The notes beneath the pieces were generated by a model that worked only from the letters and a program-made list of their open reading frames with translations, was not told the DNA's origin and made no database searches. A program made the position numbers and the translations under genes. Source: Voacanga thouarsii (taxonomy: Eukaryota; Streptophyta; Magnoliopsida; Gentianales; Apocynaceae). Taken from it: a stretch of DNA of 64,000 bases. The stretch spans positions 2,153,001 to 2,217,000 of the forward strand of contig JANUWF010002273.1 in assembly GCA_026120185.1 (NCBI GenBank). The letters run 5' to 3'. Shown here in pieces: positions 54,661 to 64,000 of this stretch (positions within the stretch are counted from its first letter, which is position 1; every line of letters starts with the position of its first letter).

Positions 54661-55760
54661 GTTTAGAAAGATTAGAAGACTCTAGAAGGGCGAACATAGA
54701 CTACGTGTGGAAAATAGAGTACAAGTTTGGGCTATTGCAGTGGGAGAGCTAAATCTTGGTTTTTATTATAATAGAATTGTGGTTTTGAAAGATATTTTAT
54801 ATGTACCTCGATTTCAACAGAATTTGATTTCGGTTGCAAAACTAATAAATCAATAATATTCTGTATCTTTTTATTCTGATATTTCTATTAGTAGAGATGG
54901 AGAAATTTTATGTACTGGGCACATGTATGGGAATCTATTTTTCCTAAACCCTATTAACAATCAATTAAATAACGCTCAATTTGAACATTTAACAAAGAAG
55001 AGGAAGAACAATGTCAATGACTCTTATCTTTTGTATCTAAGGTTGGGTCATATCAACTTAACCAAGATTCAGAGGTTGATCCATGATAGGCCCTTGGGCT
55101 CATTGAGATTGAAAAATTTGCCTCAGTATGAGTCCTGCCTGATGGGAAAGATGACCAAAAGGTCATTTACCCTTAAAGCGGATAGCGCTAAGGAGGTATT
55201 GAGTCTTGTTCACACTGATGTGTGTGGTCCCTTGTCTACACCAGCTAGAGGAGGTTTTGAGTACTTTATCACTTTCACAGATAATTGTACAAGGTTTGGT
55301 TATGTTTACCTAATGAGACGCAAGTCTAACTCTTTTGACAAGTTCAAAGAGTTTAAGGCTGAAGTGGAGCGTCGGACAGGTAAATTGATCAAGACCTTAC
55401 GATCGGATCATGGTAAAAAGTACCTCCTTGGTGAATTTAAGGATTACATAGTACATCATAGGATAGTATCCCAACTTTCTGCATCGGGGACACTCCAGTA
55501 GAATGGAGTAGCTGAGAGAAGGAACAGAATATTGATGGAAATGGTCAAAAGTATAATGTCTCATGCTACTCTTCCAGTATCTTTTTGGGGATATGCCCTG
55601 AAAATAGCGGCATATATTCTAAACTTCGTGTCTTCCAAGTCAATACCTAGGACTCCCTATGAGATGTGGATTAGACTTAAGCCAAGTCTAAATCATCTCA
55701 GGATATGGGGTTGTCCAGCTTATATACTGATCAAGGGAGATAAGTTTTAACCAAGATCAG
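54540..55760 (+). pseudogene. pol: E3 protease and integrase
   Basis: Protease active site TWIVDSGATNHICNSF (about 54,610) is followed by a TAG at 54,683. The GAG-pre-integrase domain (LYLRLGHINLTKIQRLI) and integrase core follow: VHTDVCGPLSTPARGGFEYF (Asp), FTDNCTRFGYVYLMRRKS, TLRSDHGKKYLLGEF (Asp; the usual RGGEY is altered). Then comes a TAG at 55,499 replacing Gln just before NGVAERRNRILMEMVKS (Glu). The integrase continues through SFWGYALKIAAYILN and RIWGCPAYI. All three catalytic acids remain. Confidence 0.9.
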
Positions 55761-56260
55761 AATTATGCTATTTTGTTGGGTATCCAAAAGGGACAAAGGG
55801 TGGTTACTTTTATCATCCTAAGGAGCAGAAAGTACTAGTTAGTACCAATGTTAGATACTTAGAGGATGATTAAAGTACTTCCACGAAAGATTCAACTAGG
55901 TTGGAACTTGAGGAGAAGTTATTTTCGGAAGCAACTTCTTCTGACTCGATTGTAGAACAAGAAGAGGCCCAGCCTCAAGAGCCTGTACATATGGAACCTC
56001 ATCATAGTAGGAGAGAGTCTAGGGTTCCGAAGAGATGGACTGGAGAAGCTTTCGAGCTAGTCTTCGACCATCAGGAACAAGACCCCACTAGATACGAGGA
56101 GGCTATTGCTGATGCCGATGCAAATCTGTGGCATGAAGCAATGAAAGCCGAGATTGAGTCTATGTATCTCAATCAGGTTTGGGGTCTTGTAACTTCACTT
56201 GAAGGGATAAAACCCATAGGGTGTAAGTGGGTATACAAGAGAAAGAGGGGAGTAGATTGA
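55761..56260 (+). pseudogene. pol: E3 integrase C-terminus, linker and RT entrance
   Basis: The C-terminal GYPKGTKGGYFYHPKEQKV block (about 55,780) is followed by a Glu/Ser-rich linker (EEKLFSEATSSDSIVEQEEA). RT then begins at DADANLWHEAMKAEIESMYL, followed by PIGCKWVYKRKRG and a TGA at 56,258. All are in the same frame as neighbouring pol parts. Confidence 0.87.
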
Positions 56261-57110
56261 AATGTGGAAACCTTCAAAGTTAGGCTTGTGGCAAAATGGT
56301 ATACTCAGAAAGAGAGAATCGATTATGAGGAAACCTTTTCCCCAGTAGCCATGCTTAAATCCATTCGTATTCTACTTGCCATTGCATGTCATTATGACTA
56401 TGAGATATGGCAAATGGATGTCAAGACGACATTTTTGAATGGCCATCTTAGTGAAAACATCTATATGTCCCAACCGGAAGGCTTTATTGTTAAAGGCCAA
56501 GAGCATATAGTTTGCAAGATTAAGAAGTCCATTTATGGACTTAAGTAGGAATCAAGGGCATGGAACATTCGTTTTGATGAGACTGTAAAGTCTTATGGTT
56601 TTGTTCAAAATGAGGATGAACCATGAGTGTATAGGAAACTTGAAAGCATTAATGTGGTTTTTCTTGTCTTGTATGTGGATGACATTCTACTCATTGGAAA
56701 TGATGTAGAGTCATTGTCATCTACAAAAGTTTGGCTATCTAGTCAATTCAGTATGAAGGACTTGGGAGAAGCCAGCTACATTCTCAGGATTAGACTTCTT
56801 GGAAATAGGAAGCAGAGAATGTTAGGATTATCCCAAGCGGCATACATTGACAAGATGCTGGCTAAGTATAATATGGACTTATGCAAGGGAGCTCTAATTC
56901 TTTGCAAACATGGGTTGTCATTTTTTTCAAGGGACTGTCTTAAGTCTCAAGAAGAAAATGACAGAATAAGTAGGATTCCTTATACTTCGGTTGTGGGAAG
57001 TCTCATGTACGCCATGCTGTGTACTAGGCCAGATATCTGCTTTGCTGTAGGCTTGGTTAGCAGATATCAGTCAAACCCTGGGGCGGTTCATTGGTAAGTT
57101 GTAAAGCATA
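56261..57110 (+). pseudogene. pol: E3 reverse transcriptase
   Basis: Blocks: RLVAKWYTQKERIDYEETFS, WQMDVKTTFLNGHLSENIYM, QPEGFI, CKIKKSIYGLK followed by TAG at 56,546 (a Gln in the family motif), FLVLYVDDILLIGNDVESL (catalytic D-D) and SSQFSMKDLGEASYIL. Then come VGSLMYAMLCTRPDICFAV and QSNPGAVHW, ended by TAA at 57,095. Essentially the whole RT is present, disrupted only by point changes. Confidence 0.92.
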
Positions 57111-57660
57111 TACTCAAGTACCTTAAGGGAACGAGAGATTATATGCTAGTTTACAGGGCTGATGACTTGGTTCCTACAGGATACACAGACTCAAATTTCT
57201 AGGCAGATAAGGATGAGAGAAAATTCACTAGTGGATATATCTTCACCTTGTCTGGAGGAGCTATTTCATGGAGGAGTATCAAGCAATCTTGCATTACTGA
57301 CTCAATTATAGAAGCTGAGTATGTGGCAGCTTCGGAGGCATCCAAGGAAGTAGTCTGGCTCCGGAAGTTCTTTTCAGAACTTGGAGTCGTGGCACACATA
57401 GACAGGCCAATTGTGATGTATTGCGACAACACTGGAGTAGTATCACAATCAAAATAACCCAGGAACCACAAGAAGGCGAAGCATATCGAGAGGAAGTACC
57501 ACCTGATCCGGGATTTCATTCAGAGACGGGAAGTCGTTGTGGAATAGATTACCTCCGAAAACAATCTAGCAGATCCATTCACCAAGCCTTTGGCTGAGAG
57601 AGTCTTCAAGAGACACTTAGATGCCATAGGGGTGGGTACCTACGGACTTACTTAGTCTTA
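57111..57660 (+). pseudogene. pol: E3 RNase H
   Basis: Contains LVPTGYTDSNF (Asp kept; the usual SDFQ is interrupted by TAG at 57,200 in place of Gln), FTSGYIFTLSGGAISWRSIK, DSIIEAEYVAASEASKEVVW (Glu) and VMYCDNTGVV (Asp). It ends in the NNLADPFTKPL tail near 57,590. The catalytic acids are present; three nonsense codons break it. Confidence 0.9.
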
Positions 57661-57677
57661 GAGTGCAAGTGGGAGAT

Positions 57678-59491
57678 TGTTGGGAAATGTGCCCTCTTAG
57701 ACTATATTTCTGATGTAAATATCGAATATTTAATAAAAGAATTTAATATTCATAAATTTTTTGTGAATTTATATTTTTATTTGTGCACAATTACATTTGG
57801 AAAATACTCATTATGTTTAAGTAAGTGGTCCATGTGAATGAAGGTCTTTCACAGTAAGGTATAGATCACGGGTTACCTAACACATAAACTTTTGTTCTTA
57901 ACCGATTGATGAGAATGGGAATCTCATCATGTCTAGGTTATTATGTTGTGAATTCTAAATGGAGAATGGCTTACCTTTTGCCAGTGAGTAGTCCACTCAC
58001 TTCATGACATAAGCGTATTTCGAATACGTAGAACATGACCTGTAGTAGTGGTTTCTAAAAGTACTATATGGTAAAAACCTAAACTACTACCGCTGCAACG
58101 TGGACTAGTACTCTAAGACTTGAATATGAGTTGGTGGTCTGACGAAGTTGGAAGCGTATACTTTGATATGCTATAGTTGAGGTTTTATTATAAGGCCAAT
58201 ATACTTGCATGTTGGGTTTCTGAGATTAGTTAATCAAGATAAACTTGTACAAAATAGTTTTTATACTATATCGCCCCTTATGGTTGTCTGAATAATCTAA
58301 ATATCCAGGGCCTTGGGAAACATAACTTGGATGTTTGCTTTAGGGTAGCTCCCTTAGAAAGCGAAAACAATCCAGGAGGTCATGGATAATTGACTAGAGG
58401 TCTAAAGGTAGTAGATGTCATTTAGAGAGGTGTTAGTACACTTCTTCTTCTCTAAATGTACAGCCATATATAGATGGGTATTTTAGTCATTATACCTGTA
58501 GGTCGGAGACTTTGCTAATGCAGCACTGTTTTAGGGTCAATATTTCATTATGGTAATATTAGAAAATATTTAAAATGCAAAATACAACTATTTATATGGC
58601 AAGGGTATTGTGGTCATTTTAGTAGTCAAAGCGGTGTGTCTTTTGGTCCCCAGTATATACCATAAGTCCTAATTAAATACGAGCTAAGGAATTGATCTTA
58701 AATTAAATGGAATTTATTTTATTTAAGTAGTCTGATTTAATTGTTGGACTAGAATAAAATAAAGGTCCATAGAGAGAGAATTAATTAAATTAGTTTGGTG
58801 GGTTAATTAATTATTCAGGATTTTGACCCAATATGAATAATTAAAGATTAACCTGAGACTAAACTAATATAGGCTTATTTATTGGACTAGTTTATTTGGG
58901 CTGGGAAATTAATTATTAATTGGGCCATTTATGTGGTTCTAATTAGAATAATTAATTAAGCCCAAAATGTTAAACTAAGAGTTCAATGGCCCAATCCAAT
59001 TTAACCTAGGATTTTTATTTAGGTTAAACAGGAGGATTGAAAACTACGTTGTTGTCAGAATACACACTCTCTGAGACAGCTTTTTCTCTGTGAAAAGCCA
59101 GACGTCTCTCTCTCTTTCTCTCCAGAAAAAAGGTTCCTTAGTCTGTAGTTGTTCACCAAACAGATTTAGGCAAGCCATATACTGGAAGATTGAGAGATTG
59201 ACGTTCACCTACATGCAAAGACGGAGTAGGAGACTTCCAAGAATCGCACCAAAGGCTTCCTCCAGCGTACCTACCCCAGTAATACACATTCCGATCCAAC
59301 TAACTCTTAGAATGAGGAAAAGAGGTAAAAAAAATTTTAACCTCAGAGTCCCCCCAAAGCACAACTGGCGTCAGCTAGGGCTGCTGGAGCCGACGCCGGC
59401 TTTGATCGGGATTCCCCTATTCTTCAGTTTTTTCAGTTTTTGACCTTCACTTCCGCTGCGTGCCCTGTGTTTTCCGTTTTCTTTACCTTCA
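57678..59491 (+). repeat. E3 3' LTR
   Basis: TGTTGGGAAATGTGCCC to TTTACCTTCA, same length as the 5' LTR, preceded by polypurine AAGTGGGAGAT. Confidence 0.95.
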
Positions 59492-61198
59492 GTTGAATGA
59501 TTCAAAAGGAGGCGCAATGGGCTTCAACACTCAACTTATTGTTCATGTTTTGCTTTATGGAGAGATATTGGGAGTGGGCACACAACATTTTAAGTTGTTG
59601 CAAAGGGCACTTCAAATATACAAAGATCTATGAGGCTATCTATGCATTACTTTTTACGTATGATTACAACCTAAATATTCTCAAAGCCTTTTGCGAAGCT
59701 TAGTGTCCTCTCACCAATGTACTCTTAACATTAGCTGGCGAGGTGTTCATTTCATTTTGGGACTTGTACGAACTTGGAGGCTTACTAATACTTGAGACTC
59801 ACTACAATGAAGTTATTTCTCATGCTGCGGAACTCACCGGTGTGGACCATAATGGCAAGCGATTCCTTCTAAGGAGTTGTGAACATCTCTTCTATACGTA
59901 CCACTTAATAAAAAAGGACAACAACAATTTTAGTGTCTCTATCAATGAGTGGCTTAACTTATGGTTCAAATGATCGACAAAGTATACAAAGCCTCCTCCA
60001 AAGGAAAAAAGGAGATCACATCCCAAGTTTACTGACAATCCATGTAGAGTTATCTCACCTCATACTGCGTGAACATCTAAAGAGGAAGCTTTGTTTTCAA
60101 GGTTGGGCATTAGAAGCCACAAAAAAAACCAAACATTCCTTAGGGCTTTCCTGTCATGTTGGCTTTGCATCTTTGTCTTACCTAATAAAGAAATAGACAT
60201 CATTCGCCAAAGTACCTTCAAAATGGTGAGTTTGATGGCGTATAAGGAACGAATTAGTTTGGCCATTCTCATCTTGTCCAGCATTTATAGACGATTGAAT
60301 CATATTTCTAACTCTCGACATCCAAGTGAGGAAAAATCTATCTTCCCAAACCATTATATATATGGATAGCTCATGCACTACTTTAAAACTCACTATGAAG
60401 TCTCTCAAGGCTTAAACAGCCTTGCAATGACGAGTTATTCTAGTGAAAGTAGCGGAAAGTACTTTAGTGAAGATGAAGCCTGCAAGCAAATTTATAATAG
60501 TGAAATCATTGTTTGGGCTACGAACATCCTTACCAAGCACAAAAAAACAAGATTTTGTTGATAATAAGACAGCCCCTTTAGAAGAACAACTTTACTTCTT
60601 GAGCCTTCGTTTTAGTCTTCTTACTTTGCGAAAGGATGATCACTTCATCATTAAGCCTTATAACCCATTTCACTTTAGTTGCCAATTTAAATTCTTGCAA
60701 GATATTCTAGACTACTTTGAGATTTCCACCCGTAAGGCCACCTTAATAGATAGCTTATGTTTTTAGGTAAGAAGCACACTTTACGGAACAATGGCTAAGG
60801 TAACATTTTCAACCACTCCTTATAGCATAAAGAAGTAGTATACTATAGAGTATAAAATGTGATGGGAACTAGTTCATAGAACCTTTCTTGAAGATCACAT
60901 TTCAATGTTGAATTCCCAAAAACATGTATTTAAGAAAGTAAAAAACTTGCCTTGCTCCGAGAAGAAACTTCATCGAGATATTAGCACTTTCAACACTTCA
61001 AAGGGATTAGAAAAATCTTCAAGACATGATAGAGATTCTTCTTCTAATCATGACTTGGTTGTAGAGAAACTTTCATTATCTTCAAAACAAAAGGAGTTGA
61101 ATCGAATTGAAAAAGTCAGTTCCAGTAGTAGAGATCGTTGTTGGAAAAGAACCAATGTAGCAATTACAACTTTGAGCTAAAAGACCTTCAAAGATAAG
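59492..61198 (+). pseudogene. Plant mobile domain (PMD, aminotransferase-like) gene
   Basis: The frame from 59,497 reads YWEWAHNILSCCKGHFKYTK, IYEAIYALLFTYDYNLNILK, AFCEA and then, after a TAG at 59,701, GEVFISFWDLYELGGLLILE. Cysteine-tract and SINEWLNLWFK blocks follow. Further on, in a shifted frame, come AFLSCWLCIFVLPNKEIDII, RQSTFKMVSLMAYKERISLA and NHYIYG. These are typical of the plant mobile domain found in MAIN/MAIL1-type genes and in transposons. It is broken by stops and shifts. It lies antisense to the Tat-type pol at 62,725-64,000, as described for additional ORFs of Tat elements. E3 inserted in its 5' part. Confidence 0.83.
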
Positions 61199-61288
61199 GT
61201 AAAACTGGCTTTCTTTATTTTTTTTTCTTTTGTATATATTTTTTTTCTTTTCTTTTGATTCAACTTCCCAGCCATTCTTCTTCATTAG
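61199..61288 (+). other. Probable intron of the PMD gene
   Basis: GATAAG-GTAAAAC at the left and a T-rich stretch ending TTCATTAG-GTGG at the right give a 90-bp plant-like intron (U-rich, GT-AG). Confidence 0.55.
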
Positions 61289-62080
61289 GTGGACAATATT
61301 GTGTTCTTTGATGAGAATGCTTATTCTCAAGGCTCAATCAACAATTCTCACTGCTCCAAGTAAGATGGTTGTAAGGACATTTCTTCTTCTCAGCACGAAG
61401 ATCCGAAATCTAAAGTAGTAGCTCATCAATATCGTTAAGCCATCTCTACCTTCCCAAGAGAATCCCTAATGTCAAGTTGCAAAAAAAAAATTGTCATGGA
61501 AGTATGGAAGTAATTTTACCAAAGGATTCAACAAACGCTTATTAAGCAGGTCTTTTCACTTGAGGATCAAGCTTGCTATATCCATAAAGAACTGAACAAA
61601 GACCCTATTGTTGATTTGTTACCATTGGATAATCTCTTAATGTCCTTTGCTAAAGCGTGTGAATTTGATAATGTTAGATTCACTTCTTCAAAGAAAGCAT
61701 CAAAGGAGTCTTATCCATAATTACTTTCCGCTGCTAGCCAACGCTTGGATGATGCTGAAGCTAAAAAGGGTGATTTCACAAGTCAAGTTGAAGAAAATAA
61801 GACCAACTTACAACGAGTTAAAGCCAATATTACTACTCTCAAAAGGAAGCTCAAACACATAAAGAAAGAGGACAGAAAATTTTTAACTATTTTTTAGAAA
61901 AAGAATGGGTAGCTTTTAAAAGTGGAATCCACTTGTTTTTCCCTCAAAGAAGAGCTTGTTTTACTTCAAAATGCCCCCATAGTAAACAAGAAGGATGGAG
62001 CCAACTTGAAAACATAAGAGAACACTTGGTGGTAATTCAACAAGATTTAGAAAATTTCAAATTCTCTTCTTGATGTCTTG
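61289..62080 (+). pseudogene. C-terminal coiled-coil part of the PMD gene
   Basis: After the intron the plus strand keeps coding character in broken frames. A helical region with heptad-like pattern near 61,720-61,900 includes LSAASQRLDDAEAKK and RVKANITTLKRKLKHIKK. Long C-terminal coiled coils are common in PMD proteins of Ty3-type elements. Stops interrupt it at about 61,720 and 61,895. Confidence 0.55.
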
Positions 62081-62423
62081 TAGCACTTCATGTCTTTGTT
62101 AAGCAATTATATTTTTCCTTTCTTATTAAATAAGATTACTTCCTTATTAGCATCAATAATAAACTTCTTCCATGTTCTCTCAACCTTTATTTTTTTTCTT
62201 GCAAATATGTATTTTCCTCTTATTACAAATGTCAATTCACAATAAAATCATAACTTGATTACAACAAATGAGGAAATGGAGAATGATGAAAGGATGCGAT
62301 TGAACTTCGAAATTTTCTTCTAAGCTGCCTACGTATCTTAAGAATAACTTAAGAATCAAGTCAAATACAGTTCTAAATAAATGGGTATGGTTTTGGGGGG
62401 CCACTCACAATTTTAACTCTTGC
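62081..62423. other. Non-coding interval
   Basis: Spacer between the PMD gene and the tandem repeat; nothing recognised. Confidence 0.4.
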
Positions 62424-62720
62424 GGGCCAGGAGTATCCATTTATTTACCAACTTGGGGTTAATAGAGTGTTTCAGCAGTTTAACCACGTACTACACTATT
62501 GGTGGTTACCTTTACACAGTTTAAATTAATACGGGCTAGGAGTATCCATTTGTTTACTAACTTAGACTCGATGGAGTGTTTCAGTAGTTTAACCACATAC
62601 TACACTATTGGTGATTGTCTTTACACAGTTTAAACTCATGCGGGCCAGGAGTAACTTGCAGTCTAAGCTCGTGCAGTCAATGAGCAACTTGCAATTTAAG
62701 CTCATATAGTCGATGAGCCT
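62424..62720. repeat. 109-bp tandem repeat (2.5 copies)
   Basis: GGGCCAGGAGTATCCATTT starts at 62,424 and 62,533 and, truncated, GGGCCAGGAGTAACTTG at 62,642. Each full unit contains GTTTAACCACRTACTACACT and TTTACACAGTTTAAA. The third unit switches to a shorter ~40-bp repeat with GAGCAACTTGCAATTTAAGC. Confidence 0.85.
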
Positions 62721-62724
62721 CCAT

Positions 62725-64000
62725 TTATGCATAGTATCACTTTAAATATTTGTTATTAATTGGGCTAATTCTCAACTCATCTTTAATAACTATCTTGTAA
62801 GATCCATTTAAGTAGACATTTTGAACAACATATGGGTCATCCTACTTTGATGTCAACTTCTTTGACTTATGTCCAAAGATGATTGATCTTTTCATAGCGA
62901 CCACTAAATCACCAGCTTGAAAGGAACGAATATGTACTTTTTGTTAAAAGTTTTAGAAACACGAGCTTGGTAGCATTCTAACCTTTGTTGTGCCTTTAAC
63001 CTCTTTTTATCAAGTGCATTTAACTCTTCAAGTATGAGATGAACATTATCTTTTTTAGTGAGTCCATGTTGAATAGCAATCCTCAAGAAAGGAATTTGTT
63101 GCTCTAGTGGAAAGATAGCTTTCATATCATATACCAACGCATATGGGGTAGCTTGGGTTGGAGTGCGGTAAGTGGTCCTATATGCCTAAAGTGCTTCTCC
63201 AATACAAAGATGCCAATCCTTTTTTGATTTAGCCACCATTTTTTGCAACAAATTGTACAAAGTCTTATTAAAAGCTTCGGCAAGTCTATTGGCTTGGGTA
63301 TAGTACATAGAAAATTTATACTGCTTGATTTAAACTTCTCGCACAGCTTATCCATCAAACTATTGTAGAATGGATTGCCATTACATGTAATAATATATCA
63401 AGGAATGTCATATCGATAGATAATGTTTACACAAAAAATTAACGACATTTTCTTTTTTTTCTTATTTTAATACTACAACTTCTGCCTATTTAAAAAACTA
63501 ACCTGTTGTACCCAAAATATAAAGATGCCCAATAGAAGACTTTGGTAGCAGTCCAACAATATCCAATCCTCATACATCAAATAGTTATGAAGCAACTGTC
63601 GGGTGTAATAGCTTAGGAGGTTGATGTATATAATTGGCATTGAATTGGCATGCTTGATATTTTTGAGCATAATCTAAGCAATCTTTTATCATAGTAGGCC
63701 AATAATATCCCATCCCCTTGATACGAAAATGAAGCTTCAGACCAGATTAGTGAGCTCCACAGATGCCAGAATAGGCTTCTTCCATCGCATGCACAGCTTC
63801 TTCTTGACCTAAACATCTCAAGAAGATACCTTCAAAGGAACATCGAAAGAGTGTATCCTTATAGTAAAAAAAAAGTGGGTGGTACGCTGACGAATATCAC
63901 TCCATTTTAATGGATCATCCGAAAGCTTTCTATCTTTGAGATAATCTACAAAATGTTATCTCCAATCTTCTTCATTAATTTCATAGATGCAAACAGAATA
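62725..64000 (-). pseudogene. pol: Tat-type Ty3/gypsy integrase (E7), runs off the edge
   Basis: On the minus strand from the right: an HHCC domain in a stop-broken frame (HAMEEAYSGICGAH, MGYYWPTMIKDCLDYAQKYQ, then ACQ) at about 63,600-63,840; core remnants near 63,300; then LVYDMKAIFPLEQQIPFLRI, LDKKRLKAQQRLECYQARVS and AFNKK-type KTFNKK. The C-terminus continues FQAGDLVVAMKRSI, a DDPYVVQNVYLNGSYKIV block and ends SPINNKYLK-YYA at 62,725. This PINxKxLKxYY ending and the GMEAVxPxE-type motif are characteristic of Tat/Athila-group gypsy elements. Stops and shifts throughout. Confidence 0.85.

Larger units (their letters stand above)
50265..59491 (+). mobile_element. Copia retrotransposon E3 with 1.8-kb LTRs
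   Basis: Both LTRs are 1,814 bp (50,265-52,078 and 57,678-59,491), with primer site at 52,081, long leader, gag at 53,764, and pol in copia order up to 57,600. The polypurine tract AAGTGGGAGAT abuts the 3' LTR. Flanks GGTGA and GTTGA match at four of five bases. Size (9.2 kb) and LTR length fit an Angela-like (Tork) group; this is inference. Pol is in a single frame with about ten nonsense codons; gag has two one-base deletions. Confidence 0.95.
35336..64000 (-). mobile_element. Tat-type Ty3/gypsy element E7 hosting nested insertions
   Basis: Pieces: candidate LTR 35,336-36,598, a plus-strand PMD gene (37,008-37,020, 49,703-50,264, 59,492-62,080), 109-bp repeats, and minus-strand pol from 62,725 to the window edge. 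E4 and E3 occupy 37,021-49,702 and 50,265-59,491. The left boundary coincides with the end of E6 homology. The attribution of the LTR and the PMD gene to one element is inference from layout. Confidence 0.5.

Noticed and set aside
1..64000. CRISPR arrays, bacterial operons, rRNA
   Set aside because: The window is clearly plant nuclear DNA; tandem repeats have no spacers, and no rRNA blocks were seen.

Overview
This window is plant (eudicot-like) heterochromatic or intergenic DNA. It is AT-rich, rich in microsatellites, and built almost entirely of nested transposable elements. I see no intact host gene, rRNA, tRNA or CRISPR array. Nearly all coding capacity is decayed retroelement protein, broken by nonsense codons, small indels and internal deletions.

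Layout: (1) 1-1190: purine-rich repeats, a foldback MITE (714-887) and a CT-rich leader-like stretch. (2) 1191-6839: a non-autonomous CACTA (En/Spm) DNA transposon with CACTACAA termini and a perfect 3-bp target duplication. It has no transposase and is filled with about 18 copies of a ~150-bp tandem repeat. (3) 6843-9090: flank of that insertion, non-coding. (4) 9096-13814: copia element E1, minus strand, with 186-bp LTRs and perfect target duplication GAAAG. (5) about 15480-17520: decayed coding DNA, minus strand, resembling an endogenous pararetrovirus (caulimovirid) movement-protein region with a tRNA-Met primer site. (6) 17942-22929: truncated copia element E2, minus strand. (7) 22930-35335: two chromodomain-type Ty3/gypsy elements on the minus strand, E5 and the end of E6, joined through a shared LTR, with a hAT MITE inside E5. 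(8) 35336 to the right edge: remains of a Tat-type Ty3/gypsy element E7. Its pol is on the minus strand at 62725-64000, and a plus-strand (antisense) plant mobile domain gene lies downstream of pol. Into this went gypsy element E4 (37021-49702, plus) and copia element E3 (50265-59491, plus, 1,814-bp LTRs). E4 itself carries a copia solo LTR (42448-43978) in its protease region.

The most interesting signal is an extra reading frame (called ORF0 here) between the primer-binding site and gag in both E4 (40321-40800, plus) and E5 (30439-30927, minus). The two copies are diverged in DNA but keep about 60 percent of aligned residues by hand count. Both keep an N-terminal MVR, a Pro/Gln tract, two hydrophobic-acidic motifs resembling SUMO-interacting motifs (VIDL followed by an acidic/Ser run) and an acidic C-terminus. 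I do not recognise this protein as a standard part of chromoviruses.

Other signals worth following: an LTR that looks recombinant between two gypsy subfamilies; a ~180-bp piece of copia LTR present in only one of E4's LTRs; nonsense and missense changes that are mostly C-to-T or G-to-A at Gln, Trp, Asp and Met codons; and the Tat element with its antisense plant-mobile-domain gene. All function statements come from motif reading; no database search was possible.
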